This document shows positions 52,327 through 60,201 of a stretch of DNA of 64,000 nucleotides, piece by piece. Under the pieces are notes generated by a model. That model saw nothing but the letters and a program-made list of their open reading frames with translations. It had not been told where the DNA came from and did not search any database. Positions within the stretch are counted from its first letter, which is position 1. Each line of letters opens with the position of its first letter. Made by a program: the position numbers and the translations under genes. The stretch lies in assembly GCA_019638275.1 (NCBI GenBank), contig JAHBUC010000005.1, positions 1 to 64,000 on the forward strand, given 5' to 3'. Origin of the DNA: Cyclobacteriaceae bacterium. GTDB lineage: Bacteria > Bacteroidota > Bacteroidia > Cytophagales > Cyclobacteriaceae.

Positions 52327-53094
52327 TTGTATAAAATCCCTGCCAATACCCTTTTCATGGGGCACAAACTGGTTTTAGTGCCAGAATGTCATTCTACCAA
52401 CGATGAGGCACAACGCCTGCTTCAACAAAAGGGTTCAGCGGATGGATTAGTGGTGATTACAGCCAATCAAACGGCTGGACGGGGGCAACGTGGTAACACC
52501 TGGTTCAGCGAACCGGGCAAGAATCTCACCTTCTCCATCGGATTGAAGCCGCACTTTCTCAACCCGAAAATGCAGTTCTATCTCAGCATGGCGGTTTCGT
52601 TGGGTTTGCTGGATGGGCTGACTAGTTTGTTGCCAGAAGCCGAAGTAAAAGTAAAGTGGCCAAACGATATGATGCTGAACGGCAAGAAGACCTGCGGCAT
52701 ACTGATCGAGAACCAATTGATGGGCCTGTTGCTTGATCGTTCCGTAGTGGGTGTTGGGTTGAATGTGAATCAGCTTTCATTCTCCATGGCAACGGCAACC
52801 TCATTGGCTAAAGAAGCCGGGCACGCGTTTGATTTGAATGATGTGCTTTCACTTTTGCTGGAAAAACTGGAGGCCCGCTACCTGCTCGTGAAAGCGGAAG
52901 AATTTGAACGACTGAAATATGATTATGAACACCATTTGTATTGGCGTGATGCGGTTCATGATTTTATTGTGAATGAGCAACCCGTTTCAGGAATAATAGA
53001 GGGCGTTTCGGAAGAGGGGAAACTTGAGGTTTTACTTGACGGTACGCACAGGCAATTTGCTTTTAAGGAAATCAGTTACGGGTATACAAAATGA
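52327..53094 (+). CDS. birA: Biotin-[acetyl-CoA-carboxylase] ligase
   Basis: This is a 255-residue BirA without the N-terminal repressor domain. The catalytic loop is at about 52-60 (TAGRGQRGNTW), followed by KWPNDMMLNGKKTCGILIEN and VVGVGLNVNQ. It attaches biotin to biotin carboxyl carrier protein. The TTG at 52327 is chosen because the next ATG (52357) would cut the first strand. It overlaps the next gene by 4 bp and is divergent from rsfS. Confidence 0.9.
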   Translation: MYKIPANTLFMGHKLVLVPECHSTNDEAQRLLQQKGSADGLVVITANQTAGRGQRGNTWFSEPGKNLTFSIGLKPHFLNPKMQFYLSMAVSLGLLDGLTSLLPEAEVKVKWPNDMMLNGKKTCGILIENQLMGLLLDRSVVGVGLNVNQLSFSMATATSLAKEAGHAFDLNDVLSLLLEKLEARYLLVKAEEFERLKYDYEHHLYWRDAVHDFIVNEQPVSGIIEGVSEEGKLEVLLDGTHRQFAFKEISYGYTK

Positions 53095-54023
53095 AAGCGA
53101 TAACCGGATTAGTGTTTGCCATGCTTATACATGGTGTGGTTTTGGCGCAAAGCCATACCATCAGTACAGAAGATATTACGCATTTCTGGGAAGCGTATGA
53201 TGAGTTGACGTCTGCCAAATCAAAAGCTGACAGCATTTCCATTATTCAGCAGAAGTACATTGATCGCGCCACCGGGCATTTCAAAACATTTATCCGTATC
53301 CGGAAATTTACGGCTGAGGAATATGTAACGTTACTTGGTAAATATCCACAATTCTGGAAATCGGTAAGACCGCTGACGGAAAATATCGCCAATCGAAAAG
53401 ACGAGATTGAGGCAGTTTTGCAAAAGTTTAAAAATGAACTGCCGGCCTTTGAAATTCCAGATGTTTGTTTTGCGATAGGATGTTTGCGCACAGGTGGAAC
53501 TACAGGTGATAAATTGATCTTGATAGGATCGGAGATTGCAGCTGCTGACAAATACGTGGTGAAAGATGAGCTAACACCATGGTTGAAAAGTGTAATTGGA
53601 AATACCGGTGATATTGTTTCGATGGTGGCACATGAAGCTGTTCACACGCGACAGAAGGGGAGGAATACAGATTTACTGGTGTCAGTTATGAATGAGGGTA
53701 TTGCTGATTTTGTAACGGAGCTGGTTTCCGAATTGAATATCAATACACATATTCACAATTATGGTAAAGCGCATGCCTGTGAAATCCGAAATGAATTCAG
53801 TGAAGTGATCAGACAGAAGAGTAACGATTTAAAACCGTGGCTTTACAATGGCAATAGCGCGGGTAACCGTATAGCTGATCTTGGTTACTACGTTGGGTAT
53901 GCCATTGCTGAACTGTATTATAACAAACAGTCCGACAAGCAAAAAGCATTGGAGTGGTTGCTGGATAGAAGTAAGTACAGGAGAATCTATGAGTTAAGTG
54001 GTTATCATGAACGCTGCAATTAA
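53091..54023 (+). CDS. Secreted putative zinc protease (DUF2268-like)
   Basis: This is a 310-residue exported protein (signal peptide ending VVLAQ). The zinc motif HEAVH is at 181-185, with NEGIADF (Glu202) as the likely third ligand, the arrangement of gluzincin-type DUF2268 proteins. The segment DVCFAIGCLRTGGTTGDKLILIGSEIA precedes it, typical of the family. It probably acts in the periplasm; substrate unknown. It overlaps birA by 4 bp. Confidence 0.8.
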   Translation: MKAITGLVFAMLIHGVVLAQSHTISTEDITHFWEAYDELTSAKSKADSISIIQQKYIDRATGHFKTFIRIRKFTAEEYVTLLGKYPQFWKSVRPLTENIANRKDEIEAVLQKFKNELPAFEIPDVCFAIGCLRTGGTTGDKLILIGSEIAAADKYVVKDELTPWLKSVIGNTGDIVSMVAHEAVHTRQKGRNTDLLVSVMNEGIADFVTELVSELNINTHIHNYGKAHACEIRNEFSEVIRQKSNDLKPWLYNGNSAGNRIADLGYYVGYAIAELYYNKQSDKQKALEWLLDRSKYRRIYELSGYHERCN

Positions 54024-54051
54024 GCAACAACCACAGAGAGCACTGAGTAGG

Positions 54052-54112
54052 CACGGAGAGCACAAAGCGAATCTTCGTGTACGCTGTCAAGTCTTTTGTG
54101 CCCTCCGTGGTT
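54052..54112. repeat. CACGGAG...CTCCGTG inverted repeat
   Basis: CACGGAGAGCACAAAG (54052-54067) is the near complement of CTTTTGTGCCCTCCGTG (54093-54109). A related direct copy CCACAGAGAGCACTGAG precedes it. This kind of dispersed intergenic repeat is known from many genomes. It lies between convergent genes and may also end transcription. Confidence 0.5.
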
Positions 54113-54118
54113 AAAAAT

Positions 54119-56464
54119 TCAAAACTCAATCTTATAACTCAACACCGGTATCAAAGGCGTTTGATAGGCGGTAATAATTTTTCCGTTCAGTGGCTCAAAA
54201 TACTTTCCGAAAATATTTTTCCGGTTCGAAACATTTTGAATATCCAATGCGAGCGTATGAGTTGATTTGGGTTTGTTGCGTTTTAAACTGATGCGCACAT
54301 CTGTTCTGAAGTACGCAGGGTTCTGATCTTCGAAAGCGCGGTCTTCATACAACACTGTTTCACCTTTTGCTATGGATTCTTCTACATGAATGGGAGTGGT
54401 GCGTAACCCTCCGCTATAAATGCTTCTTATATTTATGCCCAACGTTCTGTTTTTTCGCATCACAAAATCTTTTCCACCCGTAAAACTCAAATTGGCGTTA
54501 CCGTTGAATCGCGTGTTGCGCCAGGTGTCTTCCTGGGTTTTGTATACGGAATTGTAAACGGAACCCGATAGCAGAAAGTACAGGTTGTTATGTGTGAATT
54601 GCTCTACCGTTAGTTCAACACCATAATTTTTTCCGTAACCTTCATTTACCAGCGGATCGGTAAAGTACAACCATTCCTGGTTTAGTATGGAATATGTTTC
54701 GCTTGTTCCGGGTTTAACCGGTATGTTAAATAAGTGCTGGTAGTAGCTTTCCACCTTCATGCGCAGGAATGGATTTAATGAGCGATCGTATGCCAGCACA
54801 ATATGGTGCGATTTGCTTAGTCCAAGATTTTTATTGGGCAGGCTAACCTCACCGTTCTCTTCGAGTTCACTAAAGTATGTTCCCAGTGGTTGCACCTGGC
54901 TGTGTAATCCGTAACCTACACTCACCCGTTGTTTTTCATCAAGTTCATACGAAGCGCTGAACCGCGGCTCAATGGAAAAGGAATTGTTCAGTAGCAACTG
55001 CAGATAGTGAACACCGCCATTCAGGGTGAGTTGTTCCGTTACTTTCATATTCAGTTGTGAAAATGCCTGAATGGATTGTGTGTTACCTTTTGAGTTAAGA
55101 TCCGTCTGCACCTGGTTAATGTCTGAATTATACGACTCCTGTTCCAGGCTGAAGTACAACTGGTTCAGGTAAAGCCCGCTTCTTAAACTATACCGGGCGG
55201 ATAGTTTTGTATTCAACACCGAACTGATTGTGATCTTAGAATTTGAGAAGTTACCGAAGTAGCGCAACTGGTTGTTGTAGTCATCATCCAGCTTAAAGGT
55301 TTTGTCGCCCAGTTCATTGCCCGAGGCCAACACGGTTGTTTGTAAAAAATTGTTCTTGTTCATCATGTACGCATGCTTGATGCCCAAGGCACCGGTGTTG
55401 GAAAAATAATTGGAGCTATAACGATCGAAGTCTTCTGTCCAACTGAGTGAATCCTTTTTCGCTTCGTTTTTCTGATCGCTCAGTCCGCCAAAACCAAAGA
55501 TAGTCAGACTGCTTTTTTTACCTGTCGGCAAGTGAATGTTCAGCGATAGATCCTGGAAGTTGGTGATATAATCGCCAAGGGGCACACCAAGTTTGGATAA
55601 AATGGAAAGTGTGGAGTACCGGTAGTTTACGAGATAGGAGCCTTTGTAATTTCGGGTAATCGGACCTTCTGCTGCAATGTCGGTGCCCAAAAAACCGGCT
55701 TGAATCGTCAGCTCTCGTTTTTCATTGTTTCCCTTTCGCAGGTTTAAATCAAATACACCCGACAAGGCATTTCCGTATTCGGCAGAAAAGGCACCGGTCA
55801 TAAAATCGGAATTGGCAAGCAGTTGCGAACTGAGAATGGAAATGCCACCGCCCGATGAACCTGGCGCTACGAAGTGATTTGGATTTGGGATATCGATGCC
55901 CTCCATTCGCCACAACAATCCATTCGGACTGTTGCCGCGAATGGAGATGTTGTTGTTGCCATCATCGGTGCTGACTACACCGGAAAAGGATATAGCCGTG
56001 CGTGCAGGGTCGTTTATGGCTGCGGCAAACTTGCGTGTTTCTTCAACCGAAAATGTTCTTCCGCTTATCAGCACCATATCGTTTATGGTCCTGTCTTTTT
56101 CAACGGCCGTTACAATAATTTCCTGCATCTGTACAATGTCTTCTTCAATGGGTATGTTCAGTACTACTTCCTTTCCGGAGTTCACGATCACGTTAGGCAG
56201 TATGAAATCTTTGTAGCCGATAAAACTAACCCGGATGGTATAGGTGCCTACCGGCAGTTTCTGGATTTTGAATTCGCCTTCTACATCGGTAGTGGCGCCA
56301 ACCAACGGATCGGTATTCAACACCATAACCGTAGCACCGGGCAAGGGTATTTGGGTAACCTGATCGACTACTTTTCCCCGAAGGGTTTGGGTTAACGATT
56401 GGGCGTGCAGCCAGTTGGCTGCGAAAATAAAAACAAGGACAAAACTCTTTTTTAGAATTTTCAT
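54119..56464 (-). CDS. TonB-dependent receptor without STN domain
   Basis: This is a 781-residue outer-membrane receptor. Order: signal peptide (1-21), carboxypeptidase-like regulatory domain about 27-110 (LRGKVVDQVTQIPLPGATVMVLN... GTYTIRVSFIGYKDF), plug about 120-230 (SGRTFSVEETRKFAAAINDPARTA, SIRGNSPNGLLWRMEGIDIPNP), barrel to the end (PVLSYKIEF). It has no STN signalling domain. Its own ECF-type promoter lies 28 bp upstream, identical in layout to that of the FecI-like sigma gene 3.5 kb away, so the sigma factor probably drives it. Ligand unknown. Confidence 0.92.
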   Translation of the reverse strand: MKILKKSFVLVFIFAANWLHAQSLTQTLRGKVVDQVTQIPLPGATVMVLNTDPLVGATTDVEGEFKIQKLPVGTYTIRVSFIGYKDFILPNVIVNSGKEVVLNIPIEEDIVQMQEIIVTAVEKDRTINDMVLISGRTFSVEETRKFAAAINDPARTAISFSGVVSTDDGNNNISIRGNSPNGLLWRMEGIDIPNPNHFVAPGSSGGGISILSSQLLANSDFMTGAFSAEYGNALSGVFDLNLRKGNNEKRELTIQAGFLGTDIAAEGPITRNYKGSYLVNYRYSTLSILSKLGVPLGDYITNFQDLSLNIHLPTGKKSSLTIFGFGGLSDQKNEAKKDSLSWTEDFDRYSSNYFSNTGALGIKHAYMMNKNNFLQTTVLASGNELGDKTFKLDDDYNNQLRYFGNFSNSKITISSVLNTKLSARYSLRSGLYLNQLYFSLEQESYNSDINQVQTDLNSKGNTQSIQAFSQLNMKVTEQLTLNGGVHYLQLLLNNSFSIEPRFSASYELDEKQRVSVGYGLHSQVQPLGTYFSELEENGEVSLPNKNLGLSKSHHIVLAYDRSLNPFLRMKVESYYQHLFNIPVKPGTSETYSILNQEWLYFTDPLVNEGYGKNYGVELTVEQFTHNNLYFLLSGSVYNSVYKTQEDTWRNTRFNGNANLSFTGGKDFVMRKNRTLGINIRSIYSGGLRTTPIHVEESIAKGETVLYEDRAFEDQNPAYFRTDVRISLKRNKPKSTHTLALDIQNVSNRKNIFGKYFEPLNGKIITAYQTPLIPVLSYKIEF

Positions 56465-56491
56465 GGGGTTTGTGATTCAGTTTGTCTCTAC

Positions 56492-56519
56492 GACAACTGA
56501 TGATCGAGTTACCCCTATG
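56492..56519 (-). promoter_or_regulatory. ECF-type promoter of the TonB-dependent receptor
   Basis: On the minus strand the sequence reads CATAGGGGTAAC, 10 bases, then GTTGTC. The same two boxes with the same 10-base gap lie upstream of the sigma gene (60031-60058). GGGTAAC would be the -35 box and GTTGTC the -10 box. The receptor start is 28 bp downstream. Confidence 0.65.
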
Positions 56520-56552
56520 TAGTTCTAGGATTTTTTTAGATGAACTTTTTAT

Positions 56553-56692
56553 GTCATCCTGTCAAGAGGACTCCTTTGGAGACCTTTGTCAAAAAGTTTT
56601 AGTTGGTCTTTATGTCATCCTGAGCTTGTCGAAGGGTGACCAGTCAACACGTCATGCTTCGACATCCCGATAGCTATCGGGATTGCATGACA
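56553..56692. repeat. REP-like intergenic repeat
   Basis: TGTCATCCTG occurs twice (about 56553 and 56612), the second followed by AGCTTGTCGAAG. Then CTTCGAC and a perfect 20-bp palindrome (ATCCCGATAG/CTATCGGGAT, 56664-56683) and GCATGACA close the element. Ends and inner boxes are inverted, as in REP/BIME elements that are frequent between genes of many Bacteroidota. It fills most of the 250-bp gap after the receptor start. Confidence 0.6.
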
Positions 56693-56714
56693 ATGAGTAA
56701 ACAATCCTTTCTAA

Positions 56715-58379
56715 TCAAAACAACCGAACCCCCGCCCTGAAGCCCCACCAGATTTGTGAGGCAAGGTCATGTTGCGTGTAGGTTCGCTCTGATTGAATGG
56801 TGGGTGTGTAGTACGTAAACAATTCCGCATGTCGATTGAAGGTAGTATCGTATATGCGGATGGAAACCGTTGGCCCTGCATAAATGGCAAACTTTCGGGC
56901 CACCTGAAAATCCAATCCTGCATACATTCGGTTTACCAGGTTCAATGCTTCTATGTTTCCTTTGTTGACCTGATTGGCCGTTGCCTCGATATTCAGGTAA
57001 AGTTTTTTCAAAATGCGTGGTGATGTTCCTACACCATAACCAAACGACCAGGTAACGGAATCAGTGTTTTCCAGTCGCATGCCCACACTTATAATATTGT
57101 AAAAGGCACGCACACCAGTACGGAAGGAAATGTTCACCGGCATCACTTCATCTGCTCCGAGTTCAAGTGTGTGATATCCTTTGGCTACAAAGCTCAAAAA
57201 GCCAATGGGCACGCCACGAATGCTATCGGCTATGTTAAGAAAACCGATTTGCGATCCCGAAATATGTTTCGCGATGTTCACAAAGCCAGCTATTTGTGTG
57301 CCGGTTATGGTTTTGCTGATGTTGGCGAAGCCTGCCACCTGTCCACCCTCGGTGTGTTTGCCTGTCAGGTTTAGAAAACCAGCGAGTTGAACACCCTGCA
57401 TATTCTGCACGTTCAGGTTTGCAAATCCTGCAGCCTGAACTCCGCTTGTTGACTGAAGATTCAAATTGAACATGCCTCCCAACTGAGCTCCGCTTGTTTT
57501 TCCTCCATTCAGGTTAAACATACCGGCTGCCTGGAAGGCTTTTACATCTCCGGTGTTTATGTTGAATACACCACCAAATTCAGCTTTGGTTGTTCCTGCA
57601 GAATAACCGCCAATAATATTGAATGACCAATCGTTGGTAACACTGCCACTTAATTTACGGTTAGTGCCCACAAACGGAACAAACGACACCTGCCAGGTAC
57701 GGTGAATCGGGTCTCGAACGTTGCCAAGGTTAATGCTCGCTATGGAATTCTTTGTCCACGTCCAGGCCTTTACGGCTGGTTTAGCAAAGTTTTCCCCTAC
57801 ATTATTTATTTTTTCTTTGTCGATGCTGAGTGAAATCCGCTGGAATGACGAACGTTTTTGTGGTGCGAGTACCACCGTATCAGCGTAGTCAACTTTTTTA
57901 ACGATTAGCTTGTAATCATCCGCAGTTGGCTTTTTTACCACATACTCAAAGTATCCATACTGATCGGTTGTAACCGAACGGAGCGTAACCGGGTTGTACA
58001 CCGTTGCTTCGCTAATGCGGGAACCGGAATTTTCATCCACTATGTATCCGCGTATCACAACCTCTTTGGCATCTTCAGGTGCAGGCGTAAGGATAACATA
58101 AATCCCTTTTTGCTTGATCTTTACTTTACCATCAAAAATAGTTTCGAGAATTTCACGTGTAGGTTGGTTTTGAAATTCGTATGAAATGGTGCGGGTAACA
58201 TCAAGGGCAGAAGCACTGTAGGAGAAAACACAACCGGCTTCTTGCGAAAGTTTTTTTAAAAAAATATCCAGGCGTTCATCCTGCGCGGTAACCGTAACCG
58301 CCCGCTCAAGAACCGGAGCTTGCTGGCCTATCAACGGTATATAACAGAGTACAAGTAACGTGCTGATAAAAATTCTCAT
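56715..58379 (-). CDS. STN-domain protein with LA_2272-like surface repeats
   Basis: This is a 554-residue exported protein. After the signal peptide comes an STN (secretin/TonB short N-terminal) domain, about 22-75 (VTAQDERLDIFLKKLSQEAGCVFSYSASAL), then a carboxypeptidase-like regulatory domain to about 185. The middle (about 285-400) has repeats of G-x-Q-x-A/G-G-F-x-N (GVQAAGFANLN, GVQLAGFLNLT, GGQVAGFANIS, GTQIAGFVNIA), as in LA_2272-type surface proteins. A barrel-like tail follows. It is third in the FecI/FecR operon. It may take over the signal-domain role that the receptor lacks. Confidence 0.8.
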   Translation of the reverse strand: MRIFISTLLVLCYIPLIGQQAPVLERAVTVTAQDERLDIFLKKLSQEAGCVFSYSASALDVTRTISYEFQNQPTREILETIFDGKVKIKQKGIYVILTPAPEDAKEVVIRGYIVDENSGSRISEATVYNPVTLRSVTTDQYGYFEYVVKKPTADDYKLIVKKVDYADTVVLAPQKRSSFQRISLSIDKEKINNVGENFAKPAVKAWTWTKNSIASINLGNVRDPIHRTWQVSFVPFVGTNRKLSGSVTNDWSFNIIGGYSAGTTKAEFGGVFNINTGDVKAFQAAGMFNLNGGKTSGAQLGGMFNLNLQSTSGVQAAGFANLNVQNMQGVQLAGFLNLTGKHTEGGQVAGFANISKTITGTQIAGFVNIAKHISGSQIGFLNIADSIRGVPIGFLSFVAKGYHTLELGADEVMPVNISFRTGVRAFYNIISVGMRLENTDSVTWSFGYGVGTSPRILKKLYLNIEATANQVNKGNIEALNLVNRMYAGLDFQVARKFAIYAGPTVSIRIYDTTFNRHAELFTYYTPTIQSERTYTQHDLASQIWWGFRAGVRLF

Positions 58380-58427
58380 ACGGCAGGAGAGACGCAGTCA
58401 CTAACGAAGGTTTTAAAATAAAGTTTC

Positions 58428-59402
58428 CTAAGGGCAACCATCTCCGCTTAGTAGAATTTCTTTGCCTGTGTCGGTTACGGTAAGGTTAAGGGTTTCGGAA
58501 ATAATTCCCAGAATGGTCTCAAGGCTTTCATCTGTGAAGCTAACCGTGAGGCGACATGTTTTGAGGTTTTCCGAAACAACAATTTTTTTGTTATAGATTT
58601 TATTGAGTTGTTGTATGGCCTCGCTCAATTCAATATCATCGAATATAAATTCCAGTGTTTTGTAAGCAATCACATTCGGATCGGCCACCGCTTTTGTAAA
58701 TTGTTTGGTGGATTTATCGTACAACCCTTTTTCGCCAGCCTTAATGAAAATGCCTTCATCCTGATTGGAATAAAATTGAACCTCGCCTTCAATCACTGAA
58801 ACTTCAACCAGTACATTATCTGGATATGCATTCACATTAAATGTTGTGCCTATATCACGGATGAACAACTCATGGGTCTGCACCAGCCAGTCAACCTGGT
58901 TATCAGGTTCAATAGTAATGGTGGCTTCACCTTTAATTAGTTTTATGATGCCGGTTTTTTTACGCTCATGGTAAGTAACTTCAGCTACACTGCCTTTGTT
59001 GAGGGATAACGAGGCATAATCCGAAATTCCCTGTGTAATCACCTCATCTTTGCTGACTAACAGAAGTTGCTCGGCACTGAAAAACTGCCAATACAGAAAG
59101 TAGGAGAGTACACTGATTAGTAAAAGGCTGGCCGCAACGCGCCATAGTTGAATTGTGGGTAATTTCCGAACGGGTGTTTCTGTAATTTTTTCTTTTACGG
59201 TTTTCCAGGCTGCTTCTACATCATATGCGTGTCCATCATCAACCTGAGCTTTTTCATAAATCAGTTTAGCATGATCGAAATATTTCTGATTCTCAGCTGA
59301 TTGTGCGCACCATTCCTGAACCAACTGCTTTTCCTGTTCAGTAGCCTCCCCGGTAATATACTTACCAACCAACTCATCCATATCGTATCTTTCTCCGTTC
59401 AT
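58428..59402 (-). CDS. FecR-family anti-sigma factor
   Basis: This is a 324-residue FecR protein. The N-terminal cytoplasmic part (DELVGKYITGEATEQEKQLVQEW) would bind the sigma factor. One membrane segment (about 90-107) is followed by the periplasmic FecR domain (GISDYASLSLNKGSVAEVTY, RDIGTTFNVNAYPDNVLVEVSVIEGEV) and a C-terminal STN-like part (LETILGIISETLNLTV). It overlaps the sigma gene by 4 bp and the STN protein follows 48 bp later. Confidence 0.92.
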   Translation of the reverse strand: MNGERYDMDELVGKYITGEATEQEKQLVQEWCAQSAENQKYFDHAKLIYEKAQVDDGHAYDVEAAWKTVKEKITETPVRKLPTIQLWRVAASLLLISVLSYFLYWQFFSAEQLLLVSKDEVITQGISDYASLSLNKGSVAEVTYHERKKTGIIKLIKGEATITIEPDNQVDWLVQTHELFIRDIGTTFNVNAYPDNVLVEVSVIEGEVQFYSNQDEGIFIKAGEKGLYDKSTKQFTKAVADPNVIAYKTLEFIFDDIELSEAIQQLNKIYNKKIVVSENLKTCRLTVSFTDESLETILGIISETLNLTVTDTGKEILLSGDGCP

Positions 59403-59977
59403 GGTTCCAGCAGTCCGTTCATTAATATGGCGATCAGTGGCAGGTAGTCGCGCAGTTGCTCACGCATAATTTTCAATGCTTTTCCCATTTGGTTCTCTAC
59501 CGTTTTTACTGAGAGATTTAACTGGTCGGCTATTTCCTGGTATTTCAATTCTTCAAACCGGCTCAACTGAAAAATAATGCGACACTGTTCGGGCAAGGCC
59601 AACAGCGCAGTTTTAATTTTTTCTTCCAGTTCGCCACGAAGGGTACCCTGGTCGGTAGCTTCGGCATATTTTTCTCCTGACTTCAGTTCGTGGTCGGCAT
59701 ACAGTTGCTTTACCTTCTGATGTTTGATTTCATTCAGGCAGGCATTGCGAATGGCCCGGTACAGGTATGCTTTTACGGAAGTGGTGATGTCGATGTGTTG
59801 TCGCTTTTCCCATATCCCGATAAAGGCAGCTTGCACAACTTCCTCAGCATCTTCGGGGTTGCCCACAAAGGTGGAGGCGTATCGGCACAGGGGCTTGTAG
59901 TAGGTTGTAAACATCATCTCAAAAGCGCTTAGGTCGCCCAAACGGATTGCACGAAAACTTTCGGTTGATGATTGCAC
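59399..59977 (-). CDS. FecI-type ECF sigma factor
   Basis: This is a 192-residue ECF sigma factor of the FecI group. Region 2 has FEMMFTTYYKPLCRYASTFVGNPEDAEEVVQAAFIGIWEKRQHI. Region 4 has ALLALPEQCRIIFQLSRFEELKYQEIADQLNLSVKTVENQMGKALKIM. It heads the operon with FecR and the STN protein. Its own upstream region carries the GGGTAAC/GTTGTC promoter, so it is probably autoregulated and also drives the receptor gene. Confidence 0.93.
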   Translation of the reverse strand: MQSSTESFRAIRLGDLSAFEMMFTTYYKPLCRYASTFVGNPEDAEEVVQAAFIGIWEKRQHIDITTSVKAYLYRAIRNACLNEIKHQKVKQLYADHELKSGEKYAEATDQGTLRGELEEKIKTALLALPEQCRIIFQLSRFEELKYQEIADQLNLSVKTVENQMGKALKIMREQLRDYLPLIAILMNGLLEP

Positions 59978-60030
59978 CTGGCCTTTCAGTTTCTGCGCAA
60001 GTTAAGGTTTTAGGCGGTTTTTGATAGTAA

Positions 60031-60058
60031 GACAACCCAAAGTCGCGTTACCCCTATG
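60031..60058 (-). promoter_or_regulatory. ECF-type promoter of the fecI-like gene
   Basis: The minus strand reads CATAGGGGTAAC (60058-60047), 10 bases, then GTTGTC (60036-60031). The sigma start codon is 54 bp downstream. The receptor promoter at 56492-56519 has the same boxes and spacing. Confidence 0.65.
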
Positions 60059-60201
60059 GTGATCGTTCCCATTTGGAAAAATTTCCTGGGGCCGTTTATA
60101 TAACCCCCGGGCGATCTATCCTAAAAAAATCAGGCTTGATAAAGTGGTTCTGTATTACGCGAAGCAGAATGGTATCTTAGCCCATCTAAAATTTACTACC
60201 T

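Noticed and set aside
55874..56395. 173-codon plus-strand frame opposite the receptor plug
   Set aside because: It is antisense to a conserved plug domain and has no recognisable features.
56664..56683. Insertion sequence end
   Set aside because: There is no transposase gene or target duplication; the palindrome belongs to a small intergenic repeat.
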